Position numbers and translations under genes: made by a program. The notes beneath the pieces are model-generated. The model saw only the letters and a list, made by a program, of their open reading frames with translations. It made no database searches and was not told the DNA's origin. A stretch of 57,214 bases of DNA from Pseudomonadota bacterium (GTDB lineage Bacteria > Pseudomonadota > Alphaproteobacteria > Rickettsiales > SXRF01): NCBI GenBank assembly GCA_963205195.1, contig CAUJHR010000021.1:1-57214 (forward strand). Direction: 5' to 3'. The first letter of the stretch is position 1, and every line of letters begins with the position of its first letter. This document shows, piece by piece, positions 33,220-41,571 of this stretch.

Positions 33220-33860
33220 CAGACTTTAAGGATCCCTCTTATGCTTCTGATGATGCTGAATAATATATAACGTATGATACTCATCTGTATAATTGCTAAT
33301 ACAAAGCCGGAGATGACATCCATAGGGTAATGGACCCCAAGCGCTACCCGCGACCATGCTACAAAAAATATAAGGAAAACACCAGCCCAGCGAAAATTCT
33401 CGCTCATTGCTGGCCATAGTGCGAACACAAGGATTGTTATAATAATGGCATGGCCGCTAGGAAAGCTGTGATAAGCCTCGTCTGCTGGCTGGGCCTCCAG
33501 TTGCCTCACTTCACCCTGCAATGCGATATATGGCCTTGGATAGTAAGAATGTTTTTTTGTGTAATCTATTATGTAATTGCCAGCTAAAAAACCGCTGCCA
33601 AGCAGTATGAATATATTGAACCACATAAATATGTAATTCCTGTTGCCGCCTTTTTTTGTAACATAACGGGCAATGGTAGATGCCAGGGAAAAAATTGCTA
33701 TAGCTACAATTATGACAGGGAGGAATTTTTTATCACCGAATATTGTTACCAATTTCATGAGGCTTGCGTACATGGATATGTCGCTTAAGGAATTTATCTG
33801 TTTGAAAAGCCATGTGTTCATACCAAGCCAATCATACCATAAATCCCTCATGTTGCTCAT
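33219..33860 (-). CDS. PAP2-family membrane phosphatase
   Basis: These phosphatases act on lipid phosphates such as phosphatidate or undecaprenyl diphosphate. The 213-residue protein has five to six membrane segments and the three PAP2 motifs: KKHSYYPRP, FPSGHA, and SRVALGVHYPMD. It overlaps the hydrolase downstream and lies two bases after dadA, so dadA, the phosphatase and the hydrolase form one minus-strand unit. With uppP also in the window, it may be a second carrier-lipid phosphatase or a lipid A 1-phosphatase. Confidence 0.9.
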   Translation of the reverse strand: MSNMRDLWYDWLGMNTWLFKQINSLSDISMYASLMKLVTIFGDKKFLPVIIVAIAIFSLASTIARYVTKKGGNRNYIFMWFNIFILLGSGFLAGNYIIDYTKKHSYYPRPYIALQGEVRQLEAQPADEAYHSFPSGHAIIITILVFALWPAMSENFRWAGVFLIFFVAWSRVALGVHYPMDVISGFVLAIIQMSIIRYILFSIIRSIRGILKV

Positions 33861-33862
33861 TT

Positions 33863-35119
33863 TTATACCTTTTTATACCTTCCCAAGGTTAAGCCATGGA
33901 GTAAAATTTCCGGGGTTTTGTTTTCCATTATATCGGCAAGCAGGGTTGAGCTTCCCGCAGCCTGTGTCCATCCCAAGGTGCCGTGCCCAGTATTTAAGAA
34001 CAGGTTTTTATAAGGGGTGCGTCCTATGATAGGAGGGCCATCGGGAGTGGAAGGGCGTAAGCAAGCCCATTTTGAAATTTCCTGTGACCAATCGGCTTTT
34101 GGAAGTAATGTCCTTGCAGCATTTACAATCGGTGTTATGCGCTTCTCATTTATGCTGTGGTCGTAACCTGCAAATTCTGCTGTTCCCGCAACCCTCAGCT
34201 TATCTCCCAAGTGGCTGTAAACGATTTTATGAGTGCCGTCGGTCAGGCTTAGGTCAGGGCAGAATTCGTTGGCATTTATAGTTATACTATAGCCTTTCAT
34301 CGGGTAGATCGGAACATTGATACCGATCTTCTTTAAATAAACTGGGCTATATGATCCCAGAGCCATAACATAGCCATCGGCTTTCATTTCGCCTTTGTTG
34401 GTAATAACGCAAGTTATTTGTGCGCCTTCTTTTTTAATGCCTGTTACAGAAACTCCGTATTCAAATTTTACGCCATATTTTTTTGATGCTATCTCGGCTA
34501 GCTGAAGGCAGAAAGAATGGGCATTGCCACTTTCATCATGATGGGCATGTATGCCGCCTATAATCGCCTGCCTGCTATGGGTAAGTGCTGGTTCCAATTC
34601 AAAAACTGCATCACGCGTCAGGATTTTTTCGTCGCCACCAAATTTACCCTGGAATTCCACTTGCCGTTTGCCATGCTCCAACTCAGCCTGTGTGCTGTAA
34701 ATATGTAATATTCCTTTGTTAGAAAAATCGAAATCGATTTTTTCTTCATCCATTAGCTTATGCATACATTTTCTGCTGTAAAGCCCTAGGCGCAATATGC
34801 TTACAGTATTGGTATCTGCACGGAAACTTGTGCAATTACGCAAGAAGGAAAGGCCCCAGCGTATCATATCCGGGTCAGCACGCGGGCGGAACACAAGAGG
34901 CGAATCAGAGCGCAAAAGCCATTTTGGGAGCTTGGAAAGCACAGCTGCGCTGGCCCATGGCTCAGCGTGGCTATAGCTTAACTGCCCGCCATTAGCGAAA
35001 CTGGTATCGGCGGCGCAAGCATCCTTTCGTTCAATTACTGTGACATCAAACCCGCGTTTTCCCAATTCATACGCGGCTGTCACACCTAAAAGTCCTGAAC
35101 CCAGAATAAGTATTTTCAT
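33863..35119 (-). CDS. dadA: D-amino-acid dehydrogenase, DadA-type FAD oxidoreductase
   Basis: DadA oxidatively deaminates D-amino acids, mainly D-alanine, on the inner face of the membrane and feeds electrons to quinone. The 418-residue product starts with the FAD-binding motif ILGSGLLGVTAAYELGKRG and contains the family's ANGGQLSYSHAEPWA segment, YPMKGYS, and the C-terminal LNTGHGTLGWTQAAGS FAD signature. Length is standard. It is divergent from ccmD. Confidence 0.93.
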   Translation of the reverse strand: MKILILGSGLLGVTAAYELGKRGFDVTVIERKDACAADTSFANGGQLSYSHAEPWASAAVLSKLPKWLLRSDSPLVFRPRADPDMIRWGLSFLRNCTSFRADTNTVSILRLGLYSRKCMHKLMDEEKIDFDFSNKGILHIYSTQAELEHGKRQVEFQGKFGGDEKILTRDAVFELEPALTHSRQAIIGGIHAHHDESGNAHSFCLQLAEIASKKYGVKFEYGVSVTGIKKEGAQITCVITNKGEMKADGYVMALGSYSPVYLKKIGINVPIYPMKGYSITINANEFCPDLSLTDGTHKIVYSHLGDKLRVAGTAEFAGYDHSINEKRITPIVNAARTLLPKADWSQEISKWACLRPSTPDGPPIIGRTPYKNLFLNTGHGTLGWTQAAGSSTLLADIMENKTPEILLHGLTLGRYKKV

Positions 35120-35225
35120 GTATAAGCAAAATTAAAGTTTATATAATGATATTCATATATACATAAAAAATATTATTCAAACTTTTTTCACTGGTTTTTT
35201 AGCATAAATCACGTAGATATGGGAT

Positions 35226-35393
35226 ATGGAGAATATTATAAAAGCATTATCTATGGGTGAATATGGCATATATGTGTGGCCGTCATTTGCCATAGCTGCA
35301 ATTATTATTATTTCCATGATTTTGATTGCATTGGCCTCGTTGAAAAGGGCGCAGCATACCCTTAAAAAATTAAAAGAATATCAGGAATTATAA
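35226..35393 (+). CDS. ccmD: heme exporter protein CcmD
   Basis: CcmD is a tiny single-pass membrane protein that releases holo-CcmE from CcmABC. This 55-residue frame encodes a short amphipathic start, one membrane helix (FAIAAIIIISMILIALASL), and a charged Lys/Gln-rich tail, with the conserved GEYGIYVWPS motif just before the helix. It is nine bases upstream of ccmE, which supports the call. The start may be the ATG at 35226 or the one at 35253. Confidence 0.85.
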   Translation: MENIIKALSMGEYGIYVWPSFAIAAIIIISMILIALASLKRAQHTLKKLKEYQEL

Positions 35394-35402
35394 TTTAGCA
35401 TC

Positions 35403-35846
35403 ATGAAACCCAAGCACCAACGCCTGCTATTTATTATTGTAAGCATGGCGTTTTTATGCACCGCTACTCTATTAACTATGAGCGCTTTCCGTGCTAACCT
35501 CGTATTTTTTTATAGCCCTTCGGATATTAAAATGCAGATGCCAGAACCACAAAAAACTATCCGGGTAGGCGGTCTGATAAAAACCGGAAGCATTGAACAT
35601 ACCAGTAGTGATGGTATAAGTTTTGTAATTACTGATGGTAATTCAGATATAAAAGTTTCCTATAGAGGAATATTACCCAATCTATTCCGTGAAGGGCAGG
35701 GCTGTATAGCTGAAGGAAATATCACGCAGGGTAATGAATTTGTAGCTCAAAAGATCCTTGCCAAGCATGATGAAAAATATATGCCTAAAGAGGTGGTTGA
35801 TGCACTGAAGCGCTCAGGGAACTGGCATGGCGACGGCGAGAAATGA
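35403..35846 (+). CDS. ccmE: cytochrome c-type biogenesis heme chaperone CcmE
   Basis: CcmE covalently binds heme in the periplasm and delivers it to CcmF. The 147-residue protein has an N-terminal membrane anchor (about 7-28), the OB-fold (VGGLIKTGSI..), and the heme-binding LAKHDEKYMP with His122 and Tyr126. Its stop overlaps ccmF by four bases. Confidence 0.97.
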   Translation: MKPKHQRLLFIIVSMAFLCTATLLTMSAFRANLVFFYSPSDIKMQMPEPQKTIRVGGLIKTGSIEHTSSDGISFVITDGNSDIKVSYRGILPNLFREGQGCIAEGNITQGNEFVAQKILAKHDEKYMPKEVVDALKRSGNWHGDGEK

Positions 35847-37720
35847 TAGCCGAATTTGGAGTGTTTTTCCTAATAATTTCTATGCTTTTGGCATTGCTTC
35901 AAAGCACTTACCTGCTGCCATTCTCAGCGCTGCGTAATATTATTGCCGCTACATCACCGATTTGCGCCTGGCTTCAGGCTTTATTCATAGCTTTGGCACT
36001 TGCTGCACTTGTTACATTGCGTCTTGATTCCGATTTCAGTGTTGCCAATGTTGTGGCCCATTCAAACCTGTCATTGCCAACATTATACAAAATAGTCGGT
36101 TCCTGGGGAAATCATGAAGGCTCTATGTTGCTTTGGGTTTTGGTGCTGGCGATTTTTGGGGCATTGCTGGCTGGGAGAGAAGAAATAAAACTATATGCGG
36201 TAGCGGTTCAATCGGTTTTATGTTGCGGGTTCCTTGCTTTTATACTGAGCACTTCCAATCCTTTTGTTCGCATTTTTCCACCAACTGCTGATGGGCAAGC
36301 TCTTAACCCATTGCTTCAGGATATCGGGCTTGCCATGCATCCGCCGCTTCTTTATATAGGCTATGTTGGTTTTTCTATTGTTTTTTCTCTGGGTGTTGCT
36401 GCACTTGTACGCGGGCATGCTGGGCGGCATTGGGCAACCCTTGCTCATCCATGGATAATGGCATCATGGGGGGCGCTTACAATTGGTATAGGGCTTGGAA
36501 GCTGGTGGGCATACCGTGAGCTAGGCTGGGGTGGATGGTGGTTCTGGGACCCGGTGGAAAATGCTTCATTGTTGCCATGGCTTGCTGGTACTGCGCTTTT
36601 CCATTCCAATATAGTCCTTAAAAAGCGCGGACTTCTGGGGCAATGGGTTATATTGCTTTCTATAATAACTTTTGCGCTTAGCCTGCTTGGGACCTTCCTT
36701 GTTCGTTCTGGCGCTATCACTTCAGTGCACAGTTTTGCAAGTGACCCGGCCCGCGGTGTTTTCATCCTTGCCTATATTTTCATAAGTGTTGGTAGTGCAT
36801 TATTTTTATACAGCATTCGCGCCGCAAGAATCGCCAGTGAAGGACGGATGCTGCCCCTATCGCGCGAAGGGCTTATCGTTATCAATAATCTGTTTATATT
36901 ATCAGCCTGTGCAACCGTACTGCTTGGCACATTATATCCAATATTTGCAGAGCTTATAAGTGGTGAACGTATTACTGTCGGCCCGCCTTTTTTCCAGTCA
37001 ACCTTTATTCCCCTTATGGCTATACCGCTGATCTTCGCAGCTATCACACCATTTGCAGCATGGAAGAAAGCCAGCTTATATACTGCGCTTAGAGCATTGC
37101 TGCCAGCTATGATTGCGGCAATTGCCGCTGCATTTATTGTGCTGGCATTTGCACATACGAAGATTGTTGCTGCAGTTTGCGGATTCGCACTTGCAGCATG
37201 GCTTACTGTGGGAAGCCTTCAATGGGTAATGGGCGCACGTGGTAAAAGCGGCAGATATTCGGTTTTCCTTGGTCATATAGGTGCTGCCTGCATTGTTATT
37301 GGTATTACTGCTTCCGGGTTGTGGAAGGAAGAAGCACAAACGCTGGCTGCAAACGGAGATTCATTAAAAATAGCAGGCTACACCGTAATTTATAATGGAA
37401 GCGTTGATATTAAAGGCGATAATTTCGGCGCGAAAAAAGCTGAATTAAAAATAACCGGCGCTGATGGTAAGGAAATAACCAGATTATTCCCAGAATACCG
37501 CACTTATGATATTAATTCTAATAATACCAGTGAAGCGGCTATTTATTATAGCCTTGCAGGGGATTTATATAGTGTTATCGGAGCTGGCGGGAAAGATGGC
37601 AAAACAACCCTTAGACTTTATTTCCAGCCAATGATAAATTTAATCTGGTTAGGATTTGTATTAATGGCTATGGCTGGTATAACAAGTTGCCTTACTAAAC
37701 ATTACAAACCGAATCTATAA
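35843..37720 (+). CDS. ccmF: cytochrome c heme lyase subunit CcmF
   Basis: CcmF attaches heme to apocytochrome c at the periplasmic face. The 625-residue polytopic protein carries the tryptophan-rich WWD motif (WGGWWFWDPVENASLLPWL, about 231-249) and the conserved surroundings GSWGNHEGS and AMHPPLLYIGY. The final periplasmic domain ends with a last membrane helix. It follows ccmE with a 4-base overlap. Confidence 0.97.
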   Translation: MIAEFGVFFLIISMLLALLQSTYLLPFSALRNIIAATSPICAWLQALFIALALAALVTLRLDSDFSVANVVAHSNLSLPTLYKIVGSWGNHEGSMLLWVLVLAIFGALLAGREEIKLYAVAVQSVLCCGFLAFILSTSNPFVRIFPPTADGQALNPLLQDIGLAMHPPLLYIGYVGFSIVFSLGVAALVRGHAGRHWATLAHPWIMASWGALTIGIGLGSWWAYRELGWGGWWFWDPVENASLLPWLAGTALFHSNIVLKKRGLLGQWVILLSIITFALSLLGTFLVRSGAITSVHSFASDPARGVFILAYIFISVGSALFLYSIRAARIASEGRMLPLSREGLIVINNLFILSACATVLLGTLYPIFAELISGERITVGPPFFQSTFIPLMAIPLIFAAITPFAAWKKASLYTALRALLPAMIAAIAAAFIVLAFAHTKIVAAVCGFALAAWLTVGSLQWVMGARGKSGRYSVFLGHIGAACIVIGITASGLWKEEAQTLAANGDSLKIAGYTVIYNGSVDIKGDNFGAKKAELKITGADGKEITRLFPEYRTYDINSNNTSEAAIYYSLAGDLYSVIGAGGKDGKTTLRLYFQPMINLIWLGFVLMAMAGITSCLTKHYKPNL

Positions 37721-37746
37721 GTAAATTATTTGATGGAAAAAGCCTG

Positions 37747-38361
37747 ATGTTACATTACCGAGCACCCCTTAGCTGGCCTGAATCAATACCCGTTACCCCG
37801 CTTATGAAGCAGCGTAGTGATAATGGTTTTTCGCCTAGTATAACCCTGACTGATGCCACTAATTTTTTGAAAGAAGAAATAGATTCTGCAGGCATTGCCC
37901 AGGCAACACTCTATCTTGATGTTGAGCAGCCCAATATAGATCGTCTGCGTAAAAAAATAGGCAGCCGTACAGGAGCTTGCCTGCATATAAGATATCGGGA
38001 CCATAGTTATATAATAACCTGCGACCGTTGGCAGAGAACAGAGCATAATGTTTATGCCATGCACCTTGTCCTGCGCCAGTGGTGTAATATGGAAAAATGG
38101 GGGATAGGTTCTCTTCCGGCTCTTATGGCAGGTTTTGAAATCAATTATGAAAATGATATATTCAGTGCCGATGAAAGCGTCGAAAATATTGAGGAATGTT
38201 TAAAAAGCTTCGGGCTTGGCGCGAATGCTACATTAGAAGATGCAACAGCTATTTACCATCGCCGTGCAAAATCTTTATCGCATGACAATGAACAGCTGGT
38301 GCAACTTAATATAGCGATGGACCAGATACGTGATTATTTTTCCAGAAAACAACCGGAATAA
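37747..38361 (+). CDS. unknown protein with J-like C-terminus, in the ccm operon
   Basis: I do not recognise a named family. The 204-residue cytosolic protein has a mixed N-terminal part (about 30-135) including DHSYIITCDRWQRTEHN. Its last 50 residues resemble a J-domain in spacing: LGANATLEDATAIYHRRAKSLSHDNEQLVQLNIAMDQIRDYF. Where a J-domain has HPD, this protein has HDN (179-181), so stimulation of DnaK is doubtful. It sits 26 bases after ccmF and five before ccmG. The placement suggests a role in cytochrome c maturation, but that is inference. Confidence 0.7.
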   Translation: MLHYRAPLSWPESIPVTPLMKQRSDNGFSPSITLTDATNFLKEEIDSAGIAQATLYLDVEQPNIDRLRKKIGSRTGACLHIRYRDHSYIITCDRWQRTEHNVYAMHLVLRQWCNMEKWGIGSLPALMAGFEINYENDIFSADESVENIEECLKSFGLGANATLEDATAIYHRRAKSLSHDNEQLVQLNIAMDQIRDYFSRKQPE

Positions 38362-38366
38362 GCAAT

Positions 38367-38921
38367 ATGAACAGGCAAAAGTTAATACGGATGCTTCCGC
38401 TTTTAATTATGTTCATATTAAGCTCTGCTTTAGGGCTTGGCCTTTTTAATAAAGGTAAGAATGTTGAGATAGACCAGCATAGCAATGGCAAAAAAATCTC
38501 AGGCTTCGAATTACCATCTTTAGGTAAGGAAGCTATGTTCACGCCTGAATTGTTCTCTGGTGGCAAGGTAATGGTAGTTAATGTTTTTGCATCATGGTGT
38601 GTGCCTTGCGCGCAGGAAAATGACCTGCTTATGAAGCTTGCCCAGAAAGTAAATATTTATGGTATTGCGTGGAAAGATAAACCAGCGGATGCCTTTACTT
38701 TTTTAAAGGAAAACGGCAATCCCTACCAGGAAATAGGAATTGATGAAGAGGGTAAAACCACTATACCTATGGCTATTACCGGCGTCCCTGAGACTTATAT
38801 CATTGATAAAAATGGTGCAATTGCTTTGCATTACAAATTGCCGCTGACAGAAGAGGTGCTCAATAGCTTGATTATACCGCTAGTAAAAAAATTAAATACA
38901 GAAAATGCAAAGGTTCATTAG
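38367..38921 (+). CDS. ccmG: thiol:disulfide interchange protein CcmG/DsbE
   Basis: CcmG keeps the CXXCH cysteines of apocytochrome c reduced in the periplasm. The 184-residue product has an N-terminal anchor (about 9-27), a thioredoxin fold with active site WCVPC (Cys78, Cys81), and the ITGVPETYIIDKNG cis-proline segment. Its end overlaps ccmH by 17 bases. Confidence 0.96.
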   Translation: MNRQKLIRMLPLLIMFILSSALGLGLFNKGKNVEIDQHSNGKKISGFELPSLGKEAMFTPELFSGGKVMVVNVFASWCVPCAQENDLLMKLAQKVNIYGIAWKDKPADAFTFLKENGNPYQEIGIDEEGKTTIPMAITGVPETYIIDKNGAIALHYKLPLTEEVLNSLIIPLVKKLNTENAKVH

Positions 38922-39309
38922 TATTGCAATAGCATTATGGCTATTTGCTTTTCCATCATTTTCGCTTACTGTTGACAAGCCATTGCCAGATGCTGCTTTA
39001 GAAGCGCGGGCTATTACCCTTTTTTCTGAAATACGCTGCATGGTTTGCCAGAGCGAAACGATAGCGGACTCGCACGCGCAGGTAGCAAGCGATATGCGCC
39101 GCAATATAAGGGAATCCCTTGCCAAGGGCTTTAGTGACCAACAAATAAAAGATGTCCTTGCAGAAAAATATGGTGATGTAATACTTATGAAGCCGCCCCT
39201 CAAATATAGTACAATCTTGCTATGGTTTGGCCCATGGCTTGTGCTTTTGTTTGGTATAGTTTCGATGTATTTTTATTTCCGCCCTCTACAAAGGGCTAAA
39301 AAACCATGA
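38905..39309 (+). CDS. ccmH: cytochrome c-type biogenesis protein CcmH
   Basis: CcmH (CcmL) is a membrane-anchored thiol oxidoreductase working with CcmG and CcmF. The 134-residue protein has a signal peptide (to about residue 20), the redox motif RCMVCQ (Cys45, Cys48), a three-helix region, and a C-terminal membrane anchor (LLWFGPWLVLLFGIVSMYF). It overlaps ccmI by four bases. Confidence 0.96.
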   Translation: MQRFISIAIALWLFAFPSFSLTVDKPLPDAALEARAITLFSEIRCMVCQSETIADSHAQVASDMRRNIRESLAKGFSDQQIKDVLAEKYGDVILMKPPLKYSTILLWFGPWLVLLFGIVSMYFYFRPLQRAKKP

Positions 39310-39938
39310 GTGTGTATCAGATTTTCTCCCTTATAATACTGGTAGTAGTTTTTATAATTTTACTACCTTTATACCGCCTGGAAAATATTACTGTTAAACA
39401 AAGGCGTATTTTTTCAGCTATAATAATTATTGTTTTCTGTATTGGCTCATTTGGCTTGTATTACCAGTTCGGGACACCGGAAATCCTGCCATTGCTTGCC
39501 CAGCGTGAAGAAAAATTATCTGGGATCAGGGAAAAAATTACCACAAATTCTGAGATTCTTAAAAAAGATCCGAAGAGCTTAAAAGCATGGGTTGAAATTG
39601 GTGATAGTTTTATGGAAACCAGCCAGTTCGCAGCAGCTGCAAATGCTTACAAGCAATCTATATTACTATCAGAAGGAAAGCCGGAATTAATAATGTCATA
39701 TGTCCATGCGCTTATATTAGGTGCTGATGGAACAGTTACGCCCGAAGCTAAGAAAAGCCTCGATATTATGCTTATATTGCAGCCAGAGAATGAACAGGTT
39801 CGTTATTTCCTCGCAATGTATAAAATGCAGTCGGGCGATGCTAAGGGGGCAATGGAAGATATGAAAGGACTATATAAATCGCTTGCCGATGACTCGCCTG
39901 TCAAAGCATTAATAGACCGCCAGATCGGTAGAAAATGA
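39306..39938 (+). CDS. ccmI: cytochrome c-type biogenesis protein CcmI, TPR protein
   Basis: CcmI holds apocytochrome c for heme attachment. The 210-residue product has two N-terminal membrane segments (about 4-22 and 36-55) and then TPR-like helices (SLKAWVEIGDSFMETSQFAAAANAYKQS and following). It is shorter than the CcmI of E. coli-type CcmH fusions but normal for alphaproteobacteria. It closes the ccm operon. Confidence 0.9.
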   Translation: MSVYQIFSLIILVVVFIILLPLYRLENITVKQRRIFSAIIIIVFCIGSFGLYYQFGTPEILPLLAQREEKLSGIREKITTNSEILKKDPKSLKAWVEIGDSFMETSQFAAAANAYKQSILLSEGKPELIMSYVHALILGADGTVTPEAKKSLDIMLILQPENEQVRYFLAMYKMQSGDAKGAMEDMKGLYKSLADDSPVKALIDRQIGRK

Positions 39939-40065
39939 CTTATCATACTGAGTTATAATAATTTTTTATTGTAACAAAATATTCACGCAATAATATGAAT
40001 GATTTGCTAAAGTATTTATAATATAAAATTTGTTTGCTTAAAAAAATAAAAGAACGGGAGTATTT

Positions 40066-40389
40066 ATGGCTATAACTAAATGGTATGCACCAAATGATGG
40101 CTCACTTGATGGGCATATTCTTAAATATGGTAAAAAAGATGATATTGTTAAAAGGGTTTCACCAGACAGTGAAGAATTGAAAAAACAGCTGGAGTTAAAA
40201 GTGAATGCAGTTAAGGTTTTATCAGCTGCCGGAAAAACTTCTGCTGAAATAGTAGAATCTGAGCCATATCAATATATATTAAAACAGAATGGCAAATCTA
40301 AAGCAGATGCCCTAGATGCCTTATTGAAAGAAGCTAAGATAATAAAAATGCCAGAAATAGCAGGTGTGGCTTCTTCTTTGTCAAGGTAA
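40066..40389 (+). CDS. unknown small protein
   Basis: No family recognised. The 107-residue product has no signal peptide or membrane segment and is Lys-rich and mostly helical by composition. ACGGGAG lies upstream of the ATG. It is the first of three short genes between ccmI and the bactofilin, all on the plus strand. The 127-base spacer before it is very AT-rich and shows no other gene. Confidence 0.65.
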   Translation: MAITKWYAPNDGSLDGHILKYGKKDDIVKRVSPDSEELKKQLELKVNAVKVLSAAGKTSAEIVESEPYQYILKQNGKSKADALDALLKEAKIIKMPEIAGVASSLSR

Positions 40390-40428
40390 CAAATCCAGTC
40401 AGGCACACGGAGATATTAGGGGAGCATT

Positions 40429-40689
40429 ATGGGAACATTTGCATCAGTAATTCGCCAGAAAAGCAGTAACAACGTAGTTCTTTACCGTGCCGTTTCAAAA
40501 GATGGTGAGAATTTTTATGCCTATATACGTTGCGATGAAAAGCAATATCATAAAATGAAGCATGATTTCATGACCAAAAGCATCTGCCAGGACGTAAAAG
40601 ATTATGGTGAAGTCCTATATGTTGCCTTAGGAACTGAGCCTGATGAGGAAGCAGAAAAATTCCTCGCTGATTACCTAAAAAACATGTAA
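40429..40689 (+). CDS. unknown small protein
   Basis: No family recognised. The 86-residue product is compact with alternating strand and helix character: NVVLYRAVSKDGENFYAYIRCDEKQYHKMKHDF, then GEVLYVALGTEPDEEAEKFLADYL. GGGGAG lies about seven bases upstream. It resembles small housekeeping-type hypothetical proteins more than a toxin. It lies 39 bases after the preceding small gene and may share its transcript. Confidence 0.7.
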   Translation: MGTFASVIRQKSSNNVVLYRAVSKDGENFYAYIRCDEKQYHKMKHDFMTKSICQDVKDYGEVLYVALGTEPDEEAEKFLADYLKNM

Positions 40690-40736
40690 CTATAAATCTA
40701 TTTGACGCTATATATAGTTTGCTGTATAGTTGTTGC

Positions 40737-41105
40737 ATGCAATATATAGGTCGGTGTCACAATTTTGTGTTCCTTCCAGTAGCGTCAAACGACAATGACG
40801 ATCTGCTCGACCTCACCACCCCATCTTTTGACCTCGCGCTGATACGTGATATTAAGCAGCAACTGCTTATGGAAAATAAATTTACCGGCATATTACTTTC
40901 ATCTCGTAAGGAGCGCAGATTCTATCAGGAAATAGTTGATGCTGAGCGCTATATAACCATGCGCTATTTTAGTTCAAATGTGACTAAGGAAATGATACGC
41001 GAACTTAAATATTATATAGTATCAAATTATCTCTGCCCGAAGCCAAAGCGTAAAAAAAATACGCAGGCAACAAAGAAAAAGCAGGATAGTGCCACGAAGG
41101 ATTAA
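40737..41105 (+). CDS. unknown basic protein
   Basis: No family recognised. The 122-residue product starts MQYIGRCHNFVFLP, contains a helical central region (LIRDIKQQLLMENKFTGILLSS) and ends with a strongly basic tail (KPKRKKNTQATKKKQ), which could bind nucleic acid. The ATG at 40737 is preferred over an upstream TTG at 40719. It converges on the bactofilin gene with one base between stop codons. Confidence 0.6.
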   Translation: MQYIGRCHNFVFLPVASNDNDDLLDLTTPSFDLALIRDIKQQLLMENKFTGILLSSRKERRFYQEIVDAERYITMRYFSSNVTKEMIRELKYYIVSNYLCPKPKRKKNTQATKKKQDSATKD

Positions 41106-41106
41106 A

Positions 41107-41571
41107 TTAATTTATAAGGCGTATATTATTGCCGCTTAGGGCTGAATCATATTCCTCCGGGTCCATTACCGGCATTGTTTCACGGGTTGTTGGCTTATCC
41201 ATGCGCTTGCATTTCCCATCCAGGAATGCACCTTCTTCTATAATAAGGCCTTCGTGCATTACTATGCCTTCTACGTGGCAATCCTTATATAAGTGAACCT
41301 GCTTAGCACGCACTAAGCCATTTATTTTGCCATAAACATTTAATACTTCTGCAGTGACATCACCTTTGATGAGCGCATTCTTCCGTACATTAAGGTTCTG
41401 GCAGCGTATATTCCCATCAACCGTACCGTCGAAATCAATATTGCCGTCGCTTATTATGGTACCAAGTATGTGGGTGTCTTGCGTGATTACAGAAAGAGAA
41501 GCAGGCCCGCGAACCACAGGCTTAGATACGGGTGTTTTTACTGTCTGCTTGTCCTTAGTCTTGCGAAACAT
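41107..41571 (-). CDS. bactofilin
   Basis: Bactofilins are beta-helical cytoskeletal proteins that polymerise at the membrane and position cell-wall enzymes. The 154-residue protein has a disordered, basic N-terminus and then the repeating right-handed beta-helix pattern (ILGTIISDGNIDFDGTVDGNIRCQNLNVRKNALIKGDVTAEVLNVYGKINGLVRA) at about 36-120, followed by a short tail. It overlaps the upstream M23 peptidase gene by 17 bases, the classic bactofilin-peptidase pairing. Confidence 0.93.
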   Translation of the reverse strand: MFRKTKDKQTVKTPVSKPVVRGPASLSVITQDTHILGTIISDGNIDFDGTVDGNIRCQNLNVRKNALIKGDVTAEVLNVYGKINGLVRAKQVHLYKDCHVEGIVMHEGLIIEEGAFLDGKCKRMDKPTTRETMPVMDPEEYDSALSGNNIRLIN

